Below, piece by piece: positions 25,136-34,464 of a DNA stretch of 64,000 nucleotides. This DNA comes from Sphingomonas sp. Root710 (GTDB taxonomy: Bacteria > Pseudomonadota > Alphaproteobacteria > Sphingomonadales > Sphingomonadaceae). Positions within the stretch are counted from its first letter, which is position 1. Each line of letters opens with the position of its first letter. The DNA lies in contig NZ_LMIB01000015.1 in NCBI RefSeq assembly GCF_001429065.1, positions 334,905 to 398,904 of the forward strand, read 5' to 3'. A program made the position numbers and the translations under genes. The notes beneath the pieces were generated by a model that saw nothing but the letters and a program-made list of their open reading frames with translations, was not told the origin of the DNA and ran no database searches.

Positions 25136-25648
25136 ATGGCGCAACAGGAGTTCACCGACGCGATAGCATTGCTCAAGGCCGATCACCGCACGGTCGAGGA
25201 GCTGTTCGAGAAATTCGAGAAGACCAGCAGCTCGACCCAGAAGGAAAAGCTGTGCCGTCAGATCTGCACCGAGCTCAAGATCCACACGATGCTCGAAGAG
25301 GAGATTTTCTATCCCGCGCTGCGCGGCAAGATCGAGGACGACACGCTCGACGAAGCCTATGTCGAGCATGACGGGGCCAAGGTGCTGATCAATGACCTCG
25401 AGAGCGCCGGACCCGATGCCGATTTCTATGACGCCAAGGTCACCGTGCTGTCCGAGGAGATCAAGCACCACGTCAAGGAAGAGGAGATGCCCAAGGAGGG
25501 CATGTTCGCCCAGGCGCGCGCGACCGATGTCGATCTCGTCGCGCTCCGCGATCAGATGCTCGCCCGCAAGCAGGAGCTGATGGCGCAGGCCAAGGCCGGC
25601 GGCCTCCCGATCGCGAAGCCCAGCGCGGTCAACCTCGTCACTGCCTGA
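25136..25648 (+). CDS. Hemerythrin-domain protein
   Basis: A 170-residue four-helix protein with the di-iron ligand pattern of hemerythrin HHE proteins: KADHRTVEELFEKFE, IHTMLEEEIFYPAL, VEHDGAKVLI and IKHHVKEEEMP supply His and Glu ligands in order. Such proteins bind oxygen or nitric oxide or store iron in stress. The ATG at 25136 has AGAGGAG about 9 nt upstream; the longer frame from 25091 is rejected. It is divergent from the stress operon, and a GC hairpin follows. Confidence 0.88.
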   Translation: MAQQEFTDAIALLKADHRTVEELFEKFEKTSSSTQKEKLCRQICTELKIHTMLEEEIFYPALRGKIEDDTLDEAYVEHDGAKVLINDLESAGPDADFYDAKVTVLSEEIKHHVKEEEMPKEGMFAQARATDVDLVALRDQMLARKQELMAQAKAGGLPIAKPSAVNLVTA

Positions 25649-25656
25649 TTTCGTTT

Positions 25657-25689
25657 CCGCCGCCCGGTGCGCGCCGGGCGGCGGCGTTT
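25657..25689 (+). terminator. GC hairpin after the hemerythrin gene
   Basis: CCGCCGCCCGG (25657-25667) pairs perfectly with CCGGGCGGCGG (25674-25684) around TGCGCG, followed by CGTTT. It is 9 nt after the stop. The T tract is short, so termination may be partial. Confidence 0.6.
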
Positions 25690-25738
25690 CGCCGTCCCCG
25701 GTTCCGCGCCTCCGGACGGCGCATCCGGGAGCACGCCC

Positions 25739-26143
25739 ATGAAACGCTATGCCTATGGCTGGCTCACCGCCGCCTTCTTCCTCATCTCGATCGCGCTGCA
25801 CTGGATCTTCGGCTGGTACGCCTATGTCGACGACGCGGCCCAGCACGGCCAGGTCGTCCAGGTCTCCAGCTACCTCGTCGAGATGGGCCGCGACACCTTC
25901 GAGAACTGGCAGTCCGAATTCCTCCAGCTGATCTGGCAGGTCGTCGGCCTCGCCTATTTTCTCTATGTCGGATCGCCAGCGTCGAAGGAGAATGACGACC
26001 GGCTCGAAGCCAAGGTTGATGCGCTGCTCAAGCTGAGCGGCGAGAAGGGCGAGGCGATCATCGCCGATCTCGACCACCGCTATTTGCGCACCCACGGCCA
26101 TGCCCAGCCGCACGGCCACAACGAGCCCCCGGTGGCCGAATGA
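25739..26143 (+). CDS. DUF6766-type membrane protein
   Basis: A 134-residue protein with two likely membrane segments (YGWLTAAFFLISIALHWIFG and LIWQVVGLAYFLYVG) separated by a conserved stretch containing AQHGQVV and ENWQSEFLQL, the signature I associate with DUF6766. The C-terminus is charged and His-rich (THGHAQPHGHNEPP). Function unknown. The ATG at 25739 follows GGGAGCACGCCC; the upstream frame lies inside a hairpin. The stop overlaps the next gene (ATGA, 26140-26143), so it is translated together with the PncC-type amidase. Confidence 0.75.
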   Translation: MKRYAYGWLTAAFFLISIALHWIFGWYAYVDDAAQHGQVVQVSSYLVEMGRDTFENWQSEFLQLIWQVVGLAYFLYVGSPASKENDDRLEAKVDALLKLSGEKGEAIIADLDHRYLRTHGHAQPHGHNEPPVAE

Positions 26144-26661
26144 CCGAGACGCTCTCCGCCACCATGCCCGGCGACGTCGAGGCGCTCACCCACGCCTTGC
26201 TCGAACGCGCGGCGGCGAAGGACATCAGCCTCGTCACCGCCGAAAGCTGCACCGGCGGCATGCTCGCCTCGCTGCTCACCGATGTCGAAGGCGCGAGCCA
26301 CGCCTTCGAACGCGGCTTCGTTACCTATAGCGAGCCCGCCAAGTGCGAGCTGCTCGGCCTGTCGCAGGCGATGATCGACGATTGCGGCGCTGTCAGCGAG
26401 CCGGTCGCCCGCGCGATGGCGGCGGGCGCGCTCGCCGCCTCGCATGGCGATGTCGCGCTCGCCATTACCGGTTTCGCGGGGCCCGCCGGTCCCAATGACG
26501 AGCAGGGCCTGGTGCACTTCGCCTGTGCGGTGCGCGACGGTCCGGTCGCGCATCGCGAGGTCCATCTCGGCCCGCTGCCGCGCGGGCCCATCCGCATCGC
26601 CTGCATGCGGATCGCGCTGGAGATGCTGCGGGAGGCCGTCGAGGCGCGATCAGGGGGGTAG
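26140..26661 (+). CDS. pncC: CinA C-terminal domain protein (NMN amidohydrolase, PncC-type)
   Basis: Stand-alone CinA C-terminal domain of 173 aa, the nicotinamide-nucleotide amidase that deamidates NMN in pyridine nucleotide recycling. Signature segments are LVTAESCTGGMLASLLTDVEGASHAFERGFVTYS and ALAITGFAGPAGPNDEQGLVHFA. The stretch SCTGG carries the catalytic Ser. No N-terminal MoaB-like domain is fused. Coupled by ATGA to the DUF6766 gene; 33 nt separate it from purL. Confidence 0.9.
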   Translation: MTETLSATMPGDVEALTHALLERAAAKDISLVTAESCTGGMLASLLTDVEGASHAFERGFVTYSEPAKCELLGLSQAMIDDCGAVSEPVARAMAAGALAASHGDVALAITGFAGPAGPNDEQGLVHFACAVRDGPVAHREVHLGPLPRGPIRIACMRIALEMLREAVEARSGG

Positions 26662-26694
26662 GCGCGCGCGCTCCAAATCGCTATCGGCGCGTGC

Positions 26695-28878
26695 ATGACC
26701 GATTCCGCCGCCATCACCCCGCAAGTCGTCGCCGAGCATGGCCTGTCCCCCGAGGAATATGAGCGCATCCTGCATGCGATGGGCCGCACGCCCAATCTGA
26801 CCGAGCTGGGCATCTTCTCGGTGATGTGGTCGGAGCATTGCAGCTACAAATCGAGCCGCATCCACCTCAAGAAGCTGCCGACCACCGGCCCGCAGGTCAT
26901 CTGCGGCCCCGGCGAGAATGCCGGCGTGGTCGACATCGGCGACGGCCAGGCCGCCATCTTCAAGATGGAGAGCCACAACCACCCGAGCTATATCGAGCCT
27001 TATCAGGGCGCGGCGACCGGCGTCGGCGGCATCCTGCGCGACGTCTTCACCATGGGCGCGCGGCCGGTCGCCAACATGAACGCGCTGCGCTTCGGCCGTC
27101 CCGATCACCCGAAGATGCGCCACCTCATCTCGGGCGTCGTCCACGGCATCGGCGGCTACGGCAATTGCGTCGGGGTGCCGACCGTCGGCGGCGAGGTCAA
27201 TTTCCACCCCGCCTATGACGGCAACATCCTCGTCAACGCGATGACTGTCGGCGTCGCGGAAACCGACAAGATCTTCTATTCCGCCGCCTCGGGCGTCGGC
27301 AATCCGATCGTCTATGTCGGGTCGAAGACCGGCCGCGACGGCATCCACGGCGCGACGATGGCGTCGGCCGACTTCTCCGAGGATTCGGAGGAGAAGCGCC
27401 CCACCGTCCAGGTCGGCGATCCCTTCACCGAGAAGCTGCTGATCGAAGCCTGCCTCGAGCTCATGTCATCCGACGCGATCGTCGCGATCCAGGATATGGG
27501 CGCGGCGGGCCTCACCTCCTCCTCGGTCGAGATGGCGTCGAAGGGCGGGGTCGGCATCGAGCTCGACATGAACGCCGTGCCGTGCCGCGAGACCGGCATG
27601 ACCCCCTATGAGATGATGCTGTCGGAATCGCAGGAGCGGATGCTGATGGTGCTCAAGCCCGGCCGCGAGGCCGAGGCCGAGGCGATCTTCCATAAATGGG
27701 AGCTCGACTTCGCGGTGATCGGCCGCGTCACCGACACCGGCCACATGATCCTGCGCTTCAATGGCGAGGTCGTCTGCGACATCCCGCTCGGCCCGCTCGC
27801 CGACGAGGCCCCCGCTTATGACCGCCCCTGGGTGAAGACCCCGCCGCGCGCACCACTCGGCGACGTCGCGCCCAAGGGCACGATCGCCGACAATCTCCTC
27901 GCCCTGATGGCGACCCCCGATCTCGCCAGCCGCCGCTGGATCTGGGAACAATATGACCACATGGTCGGCGCCGACACCGTCCAGCGCCCCGGCGGCGACG
28001 CCGCCGTCGTCCGCGTGCATGGCTCGAAAAAGGGCATCGCGATCAGCACCGATTGCACGCCGCGCTATGTCTTCGCCGATCCGGTAGAGGGCGGGAAGCA
28101 GGCGATCGCCGAATGCTGGCGCAACATCACCGCGGTCGGCGCGAAGCCGCTCGCGACCACCGACTGCATGAACTTCGGCAACCCGCAACGGCCCGAGATC
28201 ATGGGCCAGTTCGTCGGCGCGATCGAAGGCATGGCGCAGGCCTGCTCGGCGCTCGACTTCCCGATCGTCTCGGGCAATGTCAGCCTCTACAACGAAACCA
28301 AGAATGACGACGGCTCGGGCAGCGCGATCCTGCCGACCCCGGCGATCGGCGGCATCGGCCTGCTCGCCGACGTCGACCAGATGGCGACCCTCGCCTTCAA
28401 GGCGGCGGGCGAACATATCGTCCTGATCGGCGACAGCGAAGCCGGCGGCGGCCATCTCGGCCAGTCGCTGTGGCTGCGCTATATCGCCGGCCGCGAAGAC
28501 GGCCCCCCGCCCCCGGTCGACCTCGACCTGGAAAAGCGCAACGGCGACTTCGTCCGCGACCTGATCCTGAATGGACAAGTCAGCGCGGTCCACGACATCG
28601 CCGACGGCGGACTCCTCGTCGCGGTCGCGGAAATGGCGCTCGCCGGCAACATAGGCGCGGACATCGGTGATCTTGGCCACCCCGAAGCCTTCGGCGAGGA
28701 CCAGGCCCGCTACCTCGTCACCACCGCCAACGCCGACGCCATCCTGGCCGCCGCATTAACTGCCGGCGTCACCGCCCGCCGCCTCGGCACCACCGGCGGC
28801 GACAAGGTCGCGGGCGTGGCGCTCGCCGACCTGCGCAGCGCACATGAAGGCTTCTTCCCGGAGTTGATGGGCGCGTAA
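26695..28878 (+). CDS. purL: Phosphoribosylformylglycinamidine synthase subunit PurL
   Basis: Large subunit of the FGAM synthase used in purine synthesis step 4: ATP and ammonia convert FGAR to FGAM together with PurQ and PurS. The 727-residue small-PurL form contains [52 protein letters not shown], and [14 protein letters not shown], with two ADP-forming repeats. purS/purQ are not in the window. A terminator of the opposite-strand glycan gene lies just downstream. Standard housekeeping gene. Confidence 0.97.
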   Translation: MTDSAAITPQVVAEHGLSPEEYERILHAMGRTPNLTELGIFSVMWSEHCSYKSSRIHLKKLPTTGPQVICGPGENAGVVDIGDGQAAIFKMESHNHPSYIEPYQGAATGVGGILRDVFTMGARPVANMNALRFGRPDHPKMRHLISGVVHGIGGYGNCVGVPTVGGEVNFHPAYDGNILVNAMTVGVAETDKIFYSAASGVGNPIVYVGSKTGRDGIHGATMASADFSEDSEEKRPTVQVGDPFTEKLLIEACLELMSSDAIVAIQDMGAAGLTSSSVEMASKGGVGIELDMNAVPCRETGMTPYEMMLSESQERMLMVLKPGREAEAEAIFHKWELDFAVIGRVTDTGHMILRFNGEVVCDIPLGPLADEAPAYDRPWVKTPPRAPLGDVAPKGTIADNLLALMATPDLASRRWIWEQYDHMVGADTVQRPGGDAAVVRVHGSKKGIAISTDCTPRYVFADPVEGGKQAIAECWRNITAVGAKPLATTDCMNFGNPQRPEIMGQFVGAIEGMAQACSALDFPIVSGNVSLYNETKNDDGSGSAILPTPAIGGIGLLADVDQMATLAFKAAGEHIVLIGDSEAGGGHLGQSLWLRYIAGREDGPPPPVDLDLEKRNGDFVRDLILNGQVSAVHDIADGGLLVAVAEMALAGNIGADIGDLGHPEAFGEDQARYLVTTANADAILAAALTAGVTARRLGTTGGDKVAGVALADLRSAHEGFFPELMGA

Positions 28879-28880
28879 CC

Positions 28881-28911
28881 AAAAAATCTTTCCTGTCCGT
28901 AGGACAGGGAA
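28881..28911 (-). terminator. Terminator of the minus-strand glycosyltransferase gene
   Basis: Read on the minus strand, TTCCCTGTCC pairs with GGACAGGAAA around TAC (one G-U pair; bases 28911-28889) and is followed by GATTTTTT (to 28881). It lies 88 nt after the glycosyltransferase stop and directly abuts the purL 3' end. Confidence 0.8.
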
Positions 28912-28998
28912 GAGGGACCGCCCGAAGGGTGGCCGAGGGGTAATCCACGCTCGAAAACTGCCATTTGCAGGCCGGTATGGGCTGAATGCCGATCCGGC

Positions 28999-30207
28999 CT
29001 AAACCCTCCGCCTGACAAGGTCCAAGATGCGCGATGCGACCGAAGCAGCCGAGTATAACTGATGCGCCGCCGCTATCCGCTGTTCGCGAGAATGGGCAAG
29101 GGCTTCGGCCTGATCGACATAAGCTGCGATCTGCTCGGCGCAGACCTTCCGGTCCAGGACATCAAGAGGAAAGAGATGGGGGCGGATGTCGGCGGGTGCA
29201 TCGCGATAACTCGAGGTCAGAACAGTACCGCAGGTGCCGAGATACTCTATGACCTTGAAAGGCCAGCTGCCCCCCGCATGCATCTCGGGATGATGCGGGT
29301 CGATGGCCATATCGGCTGAGCACATGGCAAGCAGGAGCTCGGAGCGTGGAACCATGCCATGAAAGCGCACTCTATGCCGGCTCCCCCGGATCGCGTCCTC
29401 AAGCGCGCTGACCTCCGGCCCTCCGCCATATATATCGAGCTCGATTTTTCTATCGACCTGATCGAGCGTACGAACGAAATCGACGATGCCCTTCGAGCGA
29501 TCGATCCCGCCGGCATAGATGAGCCTGACACCTCGTCCGGGTGCCGGCCCGGCATCGTCTGTACGAGAGAACGCCCGGTCCTTCGTGATGTCCCCCCCGA
29601 GCACGCCGGCGATATGCAGCGAACGTTGCGACTTCACGGTTCGCGCGAGTGTCTCGCTGGGCGCAAAAACCATATCTGCCAGAAAACCGAAGATGATCTC
29701 GTAAAGCCGGAAAACACTCTTCAATCGCCAACCTCGTCCGGTTCGGAACGTGGTCGCCGAATCTTCATATTCCAGCACGACCGGAATGTTTTTCAGTCTG
29801 GCGGATATCCCGATCAGCAGGGATTCCAGCGATAGATTGTACACGATGACCAGGTCCGGTCTCGCATGGCGGAGGGTGGTCCATAGCTCCGCCGCAACGG
29901 CGCAAAAGCTCCAGAACGGTCGCAAAAGGCGATTGTCTATATTGGACACCGATACGATGCTGGTCGGGTGCCGCCGCCGTTCGACGACTTCGTGATGCCT
30001 CGGATGTATCCCGCCCGCGCGCTCGCACACCGAAGCCGGGCTTATTATCCTCACCGAATAGCCATTTTCATTCAGACCTGCGGCGATGGCCAAGACCTTC
30101 GAGGTGCCTGCTGCGCTGTAATTCCGCTTGATCGCCCGTAGCTTCGTGACCTCCGGGGCATGGATATCAGCATAGTAAAGCACCGAAGGACAATCTTCCG
30201 CAGTCAA
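28999..30207 (-). CDS. Glycosyltransferase family 4-type protein
   Basis: GT-B fold glycosyltransferase of 402 aa. The N-terminal half has TSKVLAIAAGLNENGYSVRIISP and DLVIVYNLSLES. The C-terminal half has LIYAGGIDRSKGIVDFVRTLD, IYGGGPEVSALEDAI, VRFHGMVPRSELLLAMCSAD and the acceptor-side GGSWPFKVIEYLGTCGTVL with the expected Glu. I choose TTG 30207, which has AGGAG 7 nt upstream; an upstream in-frame extension to 30390 is Arg/Pro-rich and unlikely coding. Divergent from the flippase gene, it opens the glycan locus. Donor sugar unknown. Confidence 0.85.
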   Translation of the reverse strand: MTAEDCPSVLYYADIHAPEVTKLRAIKRNYSAAGTSKVLAIAAGLNENGYSVRIISPASVCERAGGIHPRHHEVVERRRHPTSIVSVSNIDNRLLRPFWSFCAVAAELWTTLRHARPDLVIVYNLSLESLLIGISARLKNIPVVLEYEDSATTFRTGRGWRLKSVFRLYEIIFGFLADMVFAPSETLARTVKSQRSLHIAGVLGGDITKDRAFSRTDDAGPAPGRGVRLIYAGGIDRSKGIVDFVRTLDQVDRKIELDIYGGGPEVSALEDAIRGSRHRVRFHGMVPRSELLLAMCSADMAIDPHHPEMHAGGSWPFKVIEYLGTCGTVLTSSYRDAPADIRPHLFPLDVLDRKVCAEQIAAYVDQAEALAHSREQRIAAAHQLYSAASVASRILDLVRRRV

Positions 30208-30428
30208 GGTGGCACTCCTGCACGGATCGCGGCGGTCGACGGTTAGACTGCGAGGCAACTCGCCACGCCCAAAGGGGTCAGGACACACACCACCAGCCCT
30301 GCCCGGGCGCAATAGGCTGAGCACGGGCCCTGCTGTCAAGCGACCTGCATTTGACTTGATCGCGGAAGTGGAGAACACCGCCTCCCTCATCGTTCTGAAT
30401 CGGTGCGGGCCCGTACCCAGGATAAAGC

Positions 30429-31769
30429 ATGTTGCCGAGAATTATGCGCCGCCGCTTCGCTGGCCGGCCAGCGCTCCCCAAGACGGTACGCAACATGGCA
30501 TGGCTGTCTGCGGACAGCGTGATCCGCATGGCGTTGGGCGTGGTAGTCGGCGCATGGATGGCCCGCTATCTCGGTGTCGATCAATATGGCCAGTTCAACT
30601 ACGCGCTATCCTTTGTCGCACTGATTACCCCTATCGCTGCGGCGGGGCTGAACGGCATAACGGTCCGGGAGATCATCAGATCACCGGACTCCGCTGATCA
30701 GATAATCGGCACCTCCTTCGCTATCCAGATCGTAGCCGCTGCGACAACGCTGCTTCTCGCCCTCATCGCGATAACGGTGGTCCGGCCGCACGACGATCTG
30801 GCCAAGGCTCTGGTGCTGATCCTCAGCCTCGCCATGTTTTTCCGTTCCACCGACACGATAAAATACTGGTTCGAATCCAGAGTAGAGGCGAAATACGTCG
30901 TCCTCGTAGAAAATAGCGCCCTGTTCATCTCGGCAGCCGGGAGAATCGGCCTGATGCTGGCGGGCGCCAGTCTCATCTGGTTCGCGGTGATCGTGATGGT
31001 CGAGGCGATTATCGTCAGTACCGGCTTGCTGCTCACCTACCGGCGAATGGGCGGCGATTTTGGCCGGTGGCGAATGAGCCTTGAGCAGGCGCGTTGGCTG
31101 CTCAGCGAAAGCTGGCCCCAGCTCGTCTCCAGCCTTGCCGTCATCGTCTACATGCGCATCGATCAGCTCATGCTGGGCGAAATGCTGGGCAACGCGGCGG
31201 TGGGCATATTTTCGGCGGCGGTACGCATCAGCGAAATCTGGTATTTCATTCCGGTCGCGATCGTGTCGTCACTCTTCCCGGCCCTGCTTGAAGCTAAAAA
31301 GACCGATGAGGCACTGTATCTCTCCAAGCTGCAGCATCTGCACGATGTCATGGCCCTGCTCGGCGTCTCGGTCGCGATCCTCGTCACCTTTAGCGCAAAC
31401 TGGATCATATGGCTGCTGTTCGGCCCCCAATATCATGAATCCGCAACGGTGCTGGCAATACACACATGGGGAGCGGTTTTCGTCTTCCTGTCGCTTGCCA
31501 GCGGGCGATGGTTCCTCGCCGAAAACCTTCAGATATATGCGGTATATCGGACGTTGTGCGGCGTCGTCGTCAATATCGCGCTGAACCTGTATTGCATCCC
31601 CAGATACGGCCCGATCGGTGCGGCATTCGCCACGCTTTTCTCCCAGGCCGCGTCATGCATGTTCTTCAATATCGTCAATCGCCGGACGAGGCCGGTTTTC
31701 ACTATGCAGATGCGCGCCTTGTTCGCGAACCGGCTGGTGCTCGATCTGGCGCGTCAGGCGCGTCGTTGA
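30429..31769 (+). CDS. Polysaccharide flippase (Wzx/MATE-like)
   Basis: Integral membrane protein of 446 aa with about 12-14 hydrophobic helices, of the oligosaccharide flippase family that moves lipid-linked sugar units across the inner membrane. Typical features are TVRNMAWLSADSVIRMALGVVVGAWMARYLG at the N-terminus, YALSFVALITPIAAAGLNGITVREI, and SWPQLVSSLAVIVYMRIDQLMLGEMLGNAAVGIFSAAVRI. The 221-nt gap before it is shared with a divergent glycosyltransferase gene. No Wzy polymerase gene follows, so the unit may be short or polymerised elsewhere. Confidence 0.9.
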   Translation: MLPRIMRRRFAGRPALPKTVRNMAWLSADSVIRMALGVVVGAWMARYLGVDQYGQFNYALSFVALITPIAAAGLNGITVREIIRSPDSADQIIGTSFAIQIVAAATTLLLALIAITVVRPHDDLAKALVLILSLAMFFRSTDTIKYWFESRVEAKYVVLVENSALFISAAGRIGLMLAGASLIWFAVIVMVEAIIVSTGLLLTYRRMGGDFGRWRMSLEQARWLLSESWPQLVSSLAVIVYMRIDQLMLGEMLGNAAVGIFSAAVRISEIWYFIPVAIVSSLFPALLEAKKTDEALYLSKLQHLHDVMALLGVSVAILVTFSANWIIWLLFGPQYHESATVLAIHTWGAVFVFLSLASGRWFLAENLQIYAVYRTLCGVVVNIALNLYCIPRYGPIGAAFATLFSQAASCMFFNIVNRRTRPVFTMQMRALFANRLVLDLARQARR

Positions 31770-31791
31770 GCCCGAGCGGATCCAAGACCCG

Positions 31792-33150
31792 ATGCATATG
31801 ACCAAGGCCATGTACGAGGTAACCAAGCCTATCCTGCGACGAATCCCCCTTCTCAGGAAAGTCAGATCGCTGTTCGACGAACGCCGCAATCGGGCCGTCG
31901 AACGCAACATCTTGGCTGATCAGGGTCGGGTGCGCGAACGCATCGCCCGGCAGCGGTCCGCGAACGAAAAGACGAAGATTTATTTCGTCTTCACGCAGAG
32001 CCAGCTGTGGGGCCTCCAGGCATTTTACGACCTGCTGTGGGAGAGCGAGGATTTCGACCCCTATGTAGTCGTCATGCCGAACACCGAAGATTCAAGCACG
32101 CCTCATCGGGTTAGCCTGGCAAAAAATCTGGCCGAATTCGGAAGACTGGGGGTAAGGATCATATCCGGCGCTACCGATGACGGAACCATCGCGTCCTGCA
32201 CGACGATCATCACCGACGGTTCGATCGTCTTCGTCGACCAGCCTCATCCCGGTCTTCCCGGAGACTGGAGCTATGAGCAACTCTCGAAGAGATCTTTGAT
32301 CTGCTACGTTCCCTATGGCTTCAAGGTCGCGAACGCCCATGATGGGCATTTCAACCAGCTCCTGCACAACATTGCGTGGAGGGTTTTCTGCGAGACCGAT
32401 TGGCATAAGGCCCAGTTCGCGAAATATGGAAAACGCGATGCCGCGAACATCGTCGTCAGCGGCTATCCCAAGTTCGATGAATATCGGCGTTCCGACAAGA
32501 CGGCAGGCCTCGACCCTAAGGTGGTCGGTGCTCTCGAGGCTGGGAAAAAAATAGTGATCTGGGCGCCGCATTGGTCGGTCCAGGACGACTATCTCGGCTA
32601 TTCAACATTCGATCGATATTATCGGGACTTCCAGCGCCTTGCCGCGTCGCGGCCGGAGCTGATGTGGATATTTCGCCCTCATCAACGGCTACGTTATCAT
32701 CTTGAGGAAATAGGCTTCCTGCCAGCAATCGAGATTGAAAAATATTATGAATGGTGGTGCCACCAGGACAATACGGCCTGCTCTACGGAGAGCAATTATA
32801 TCAACATGTTTCGTGCATCGAGCGCGATGATCACGGATTCCGGTTCGTTTCTGGCCGAGTATCTTCCGTCTGCCAAGCCGGTCCTCGTTCTGAGATCGAA
32901 AGGTTCGGTAGGGTATAATGAGCTCGGAGAGGCGATCATCGCCAGCTATCATCATGCGGACACTGCGGAAGGCATCGAGCGGTTCGTTTCCGATGTGGTC
33001 TTGAATGGAAACGACGCGTTGATCGCGCAACGCAACGGGCTTTCGCGTCTGATATTCAATCAGGAAATTGAAAGTTCGTCGCGGATCTTGATTTCGGAGC
33101 TACGGTCTTCGCTAAGCTCGTCTGAGGTTCGATGCTCGCGCTGGCTTTAA
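31792..33150 (+). CDS. CDP-glycerol glycerophosphotransferase-like protein
   Basis: A 452-residue soluble protein with the TagB/TagF-like transferase fold: SQLWGLQAFYDLLWESEDFDPYVVV, VDQPHPGLPGDW, ICYVPYGFKV, VVSGYPKFDEYR, VIWAPHWSVQDDYLGYSTF, WIFRPHQRLRYHL and MITDSGSFLAEYLPSAKPVLVLRS. The conserved HPGLPG/HW and RPHQR motifs match the family that moves glycerol- or ribitol-phosphate from CDP carriers. Here it probably adds a phosphate-bearing unit to the surface glycan. ATG 31792 (or 31798) follows the flippase by 22 nt. Confidence 0.82.
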   Translation: MHMTKAMYEVTKPILRRIPLLRKVRSLFDERRNRAVERNILADQGRVRERIARQRSANEKTKIYFVFTQSQLWGLQAFYDLLWESEDFDPYVVVMPNTEDSSTPHRVSLAKNLAEFGRLGVRIISGATDDGTIASCTTIITDGSIVFVDQPHPGLPGDWSYEQLSKRSLICYVPYGFKVANAHDGHFNQLLHNIAWRVFCETDWHKAQFAKYGKRDAANIVVSGYPKFDEYRRSDKTAGLDPKVVGALEAGKKIVIWAPHWSVQDDYLGYSTFDRYYRDFQRLAASRPELMWIFRPHQRLRYHLEEIGFLPAIEIEKYYEWWCHQDNTACSTESNYINMFRASSAMITDSGSFLAEYLPSAKPVLVLRSKGSVGYNELGEAIIASYHHADTAEGIERFVSDVVLNGNDALIAQRNGLSRLIFNQEIESSSRILISELRSSLSSSEVRCSRWL

Positions 33151-33274
33151 AGGGCCATGGCCCGAAAACCCGCCATATTTTGCTGTTTGCCCCGCCATTT
33201 GGAATTTACTAAGTGCTCCCCACCCTTCCACCCCATCCATGTCCTGCATTGACGTGCAATCTATCGGAGATGCC

Positions 33275-33712
33275 ATGATAGAGTATATCGCAGAGGATGG
33301 GGAGCAACTGGCGATTATCCTGCGCAGCAACTATGTGAAGGATGGCATCGAGTTCTTCACGCCTGATAGCTACTCTCAGCAACTGGGTTACATGAATCGG
33401 CCCGCTGGCTATGCGATTCCTCCGCACGTCCACAATTTGGCGCGCCGAGAGGTATTATATACTAGTGAGGTGTTATTCATAAAATCCGGCAAGGTTCGTG
33501 TGGATTTCTATAGCCAAGGCAAAACCTATCTGGAGAGCAGAATCCTCTACCCGAATGATGTCATTCTGCTAGCCTCCGGCGGACATGGATTCGAAATGCT
33601 TGAACAGAGCGAGATCATAGAGGTGAAGCAAGGCCCCTACGCTGGCGAACATGATAAAACGCGCTTTGCTTCGGCCGATCCCTCCGATATCTTGCTCAAG
33701 GATAACGAGTAG
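33275..33712 (+). CDS. Cupin-fold protein of the glycan locus
   Basis: A 145-residue single-domain cupin: GYAIPPHVHNLARREVLYTSEVLFIKSGKVRVDFY contains the metal-type PPHVHN (two His) and the strand pair, and ILYPNDVILLASGGHGFEMLEQSEIIEVKQGPY closes the barrel with a further His. Cupins in glycan loci are usually sugar isomerases/epimerases or WbuC-like proteins; this sequence fits neither exactly. ATG 33275 has GGAGA 5 nt upstream; an ATG at 33239 has no Shine-Dalgarno. The gene is clearly more AT-rich than its surroundings, suggesting horizontal origin. Confidence 0.7.
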   Translation: MIEYIAEDGEQLAIILRSNYVKDGIEFFTPDSYSQQLGYMNRPAGYAIPPHVHNLARREVLYTSEVLFIKSGKVRVDFYSQGKTYLESRILYPNDVILLASGGHGFEMLEQSEIIEVKQGPYAGEHDKTRFASADPSDILLKDNE

Positions 33713-34464
33713 TGGCCTTAGCCTTCAGTGAGTATAGTCGTTATTATGATCTGCTCTATGCAGACAAAGACTATAATGGCGAAGTTCGATATGTCCTGAA
33801 GCTGCTGGCGGCACAGAATATCCGCGGCGGCCGGCTGCTCGAGCTCGGGTCGGGAACCGGGAAGCACGGACGACTGCTCGCTGAAGCGGGCTTCGAGGTG
33901 CACGGCATCGAACGAAGTTCGGACATGGTGGCGCAGGCCGTGACCACGCCGTCTTTCACGTGCGAACAGGGAGATATCCGGCACGCGCGCGTCGGGAAGA
34001 CGTTCGATGCCGTCCTCTCGCTTTTCCACGTGATCAGCTATTTGACCGATATCGAAGACCTGCGGGAGGTCTTGTCTAGGGCAAGAGAACATCTCACGAA
34101 CGGGGGCGTCTTCATCTTCGATGTCTGGTACACACCCGCGGTGCTGGCCCAGCAGCCCGAAGTTCGGGTCAAGCGCGTGGCCGACCGGGATTGCCAGGTG
34201 CTTCGTATCGCCGAACCGGAGTCCTATCCGAACGACAGCCGGGTTGACGTCAAATATTCCATTTTTGTCAAGAATCGCGAAACCGGCCTGACTTCGACGT
34301 TCGAGGAGGTTCACGCCATGCGGCACTTCACTCTCACGGAGATTGATCTCTTGGCGGCTGCCACCGGGTTCGAGCGGATCGGAGCGGAGGAGTTCGGTAC
34401 GGGTGCTGCGCCAGGCACCGACACCTGGGGTGTCTGTTTTACCATGCGGGCTGTTGGGCCATGA
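33712..34464 (+). CDS. SAM-dependent methyltransferase
   Basis: Class I methyltransferase of 250 aa. The SAM-binding motif is LLELGSGTGKHGRLLAEAGFEVHGIERS, followed by FTCEQGDIRHARVGKTFDAVLSLFHVISYL and GGVFIFDVWYTPAVL. Start is GTG 33712, overlapping the cupin stop by one base (TAGTG). Its stop overlaps the aminotransferase start as ATGA. The tight cupin-methyltransferase-aminotransferase coupling suggests they build one modified sugar, for example an N- or O-methylated amino sugar. Confidence 0.85.
   Translation: MALAFSEYSRYYDLLYADKDYNGEVRYVLKLLAAQNIRGGRLLELGSGTGKHGRLLAEAGFEVHGIERSSDMVAQAVTTPSFTCEQGDIRHARVGKTFDAVLSLFHVISYLTDIEDLREVLSRAREHLTNGGVFIFDVWYTPAVLAQQPEVRVKRVADRDCQVLRIAEPESYPNDSRVDVKYSIFVKNRETGLTSTFEEVHAMRHFTLTEIDLLAAATGFERIGAEEFGTGAAPGTDTWGVCFTMRAVGP

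Noticed and set aside
33152-33163. Perfect palindrome GGGCCATGGCCC just after the CDP-glycerol transferase-like gene
   Set aside because: Twelve bases of pure complementarity with no spacer or T run; too short to call a terminator or operator.
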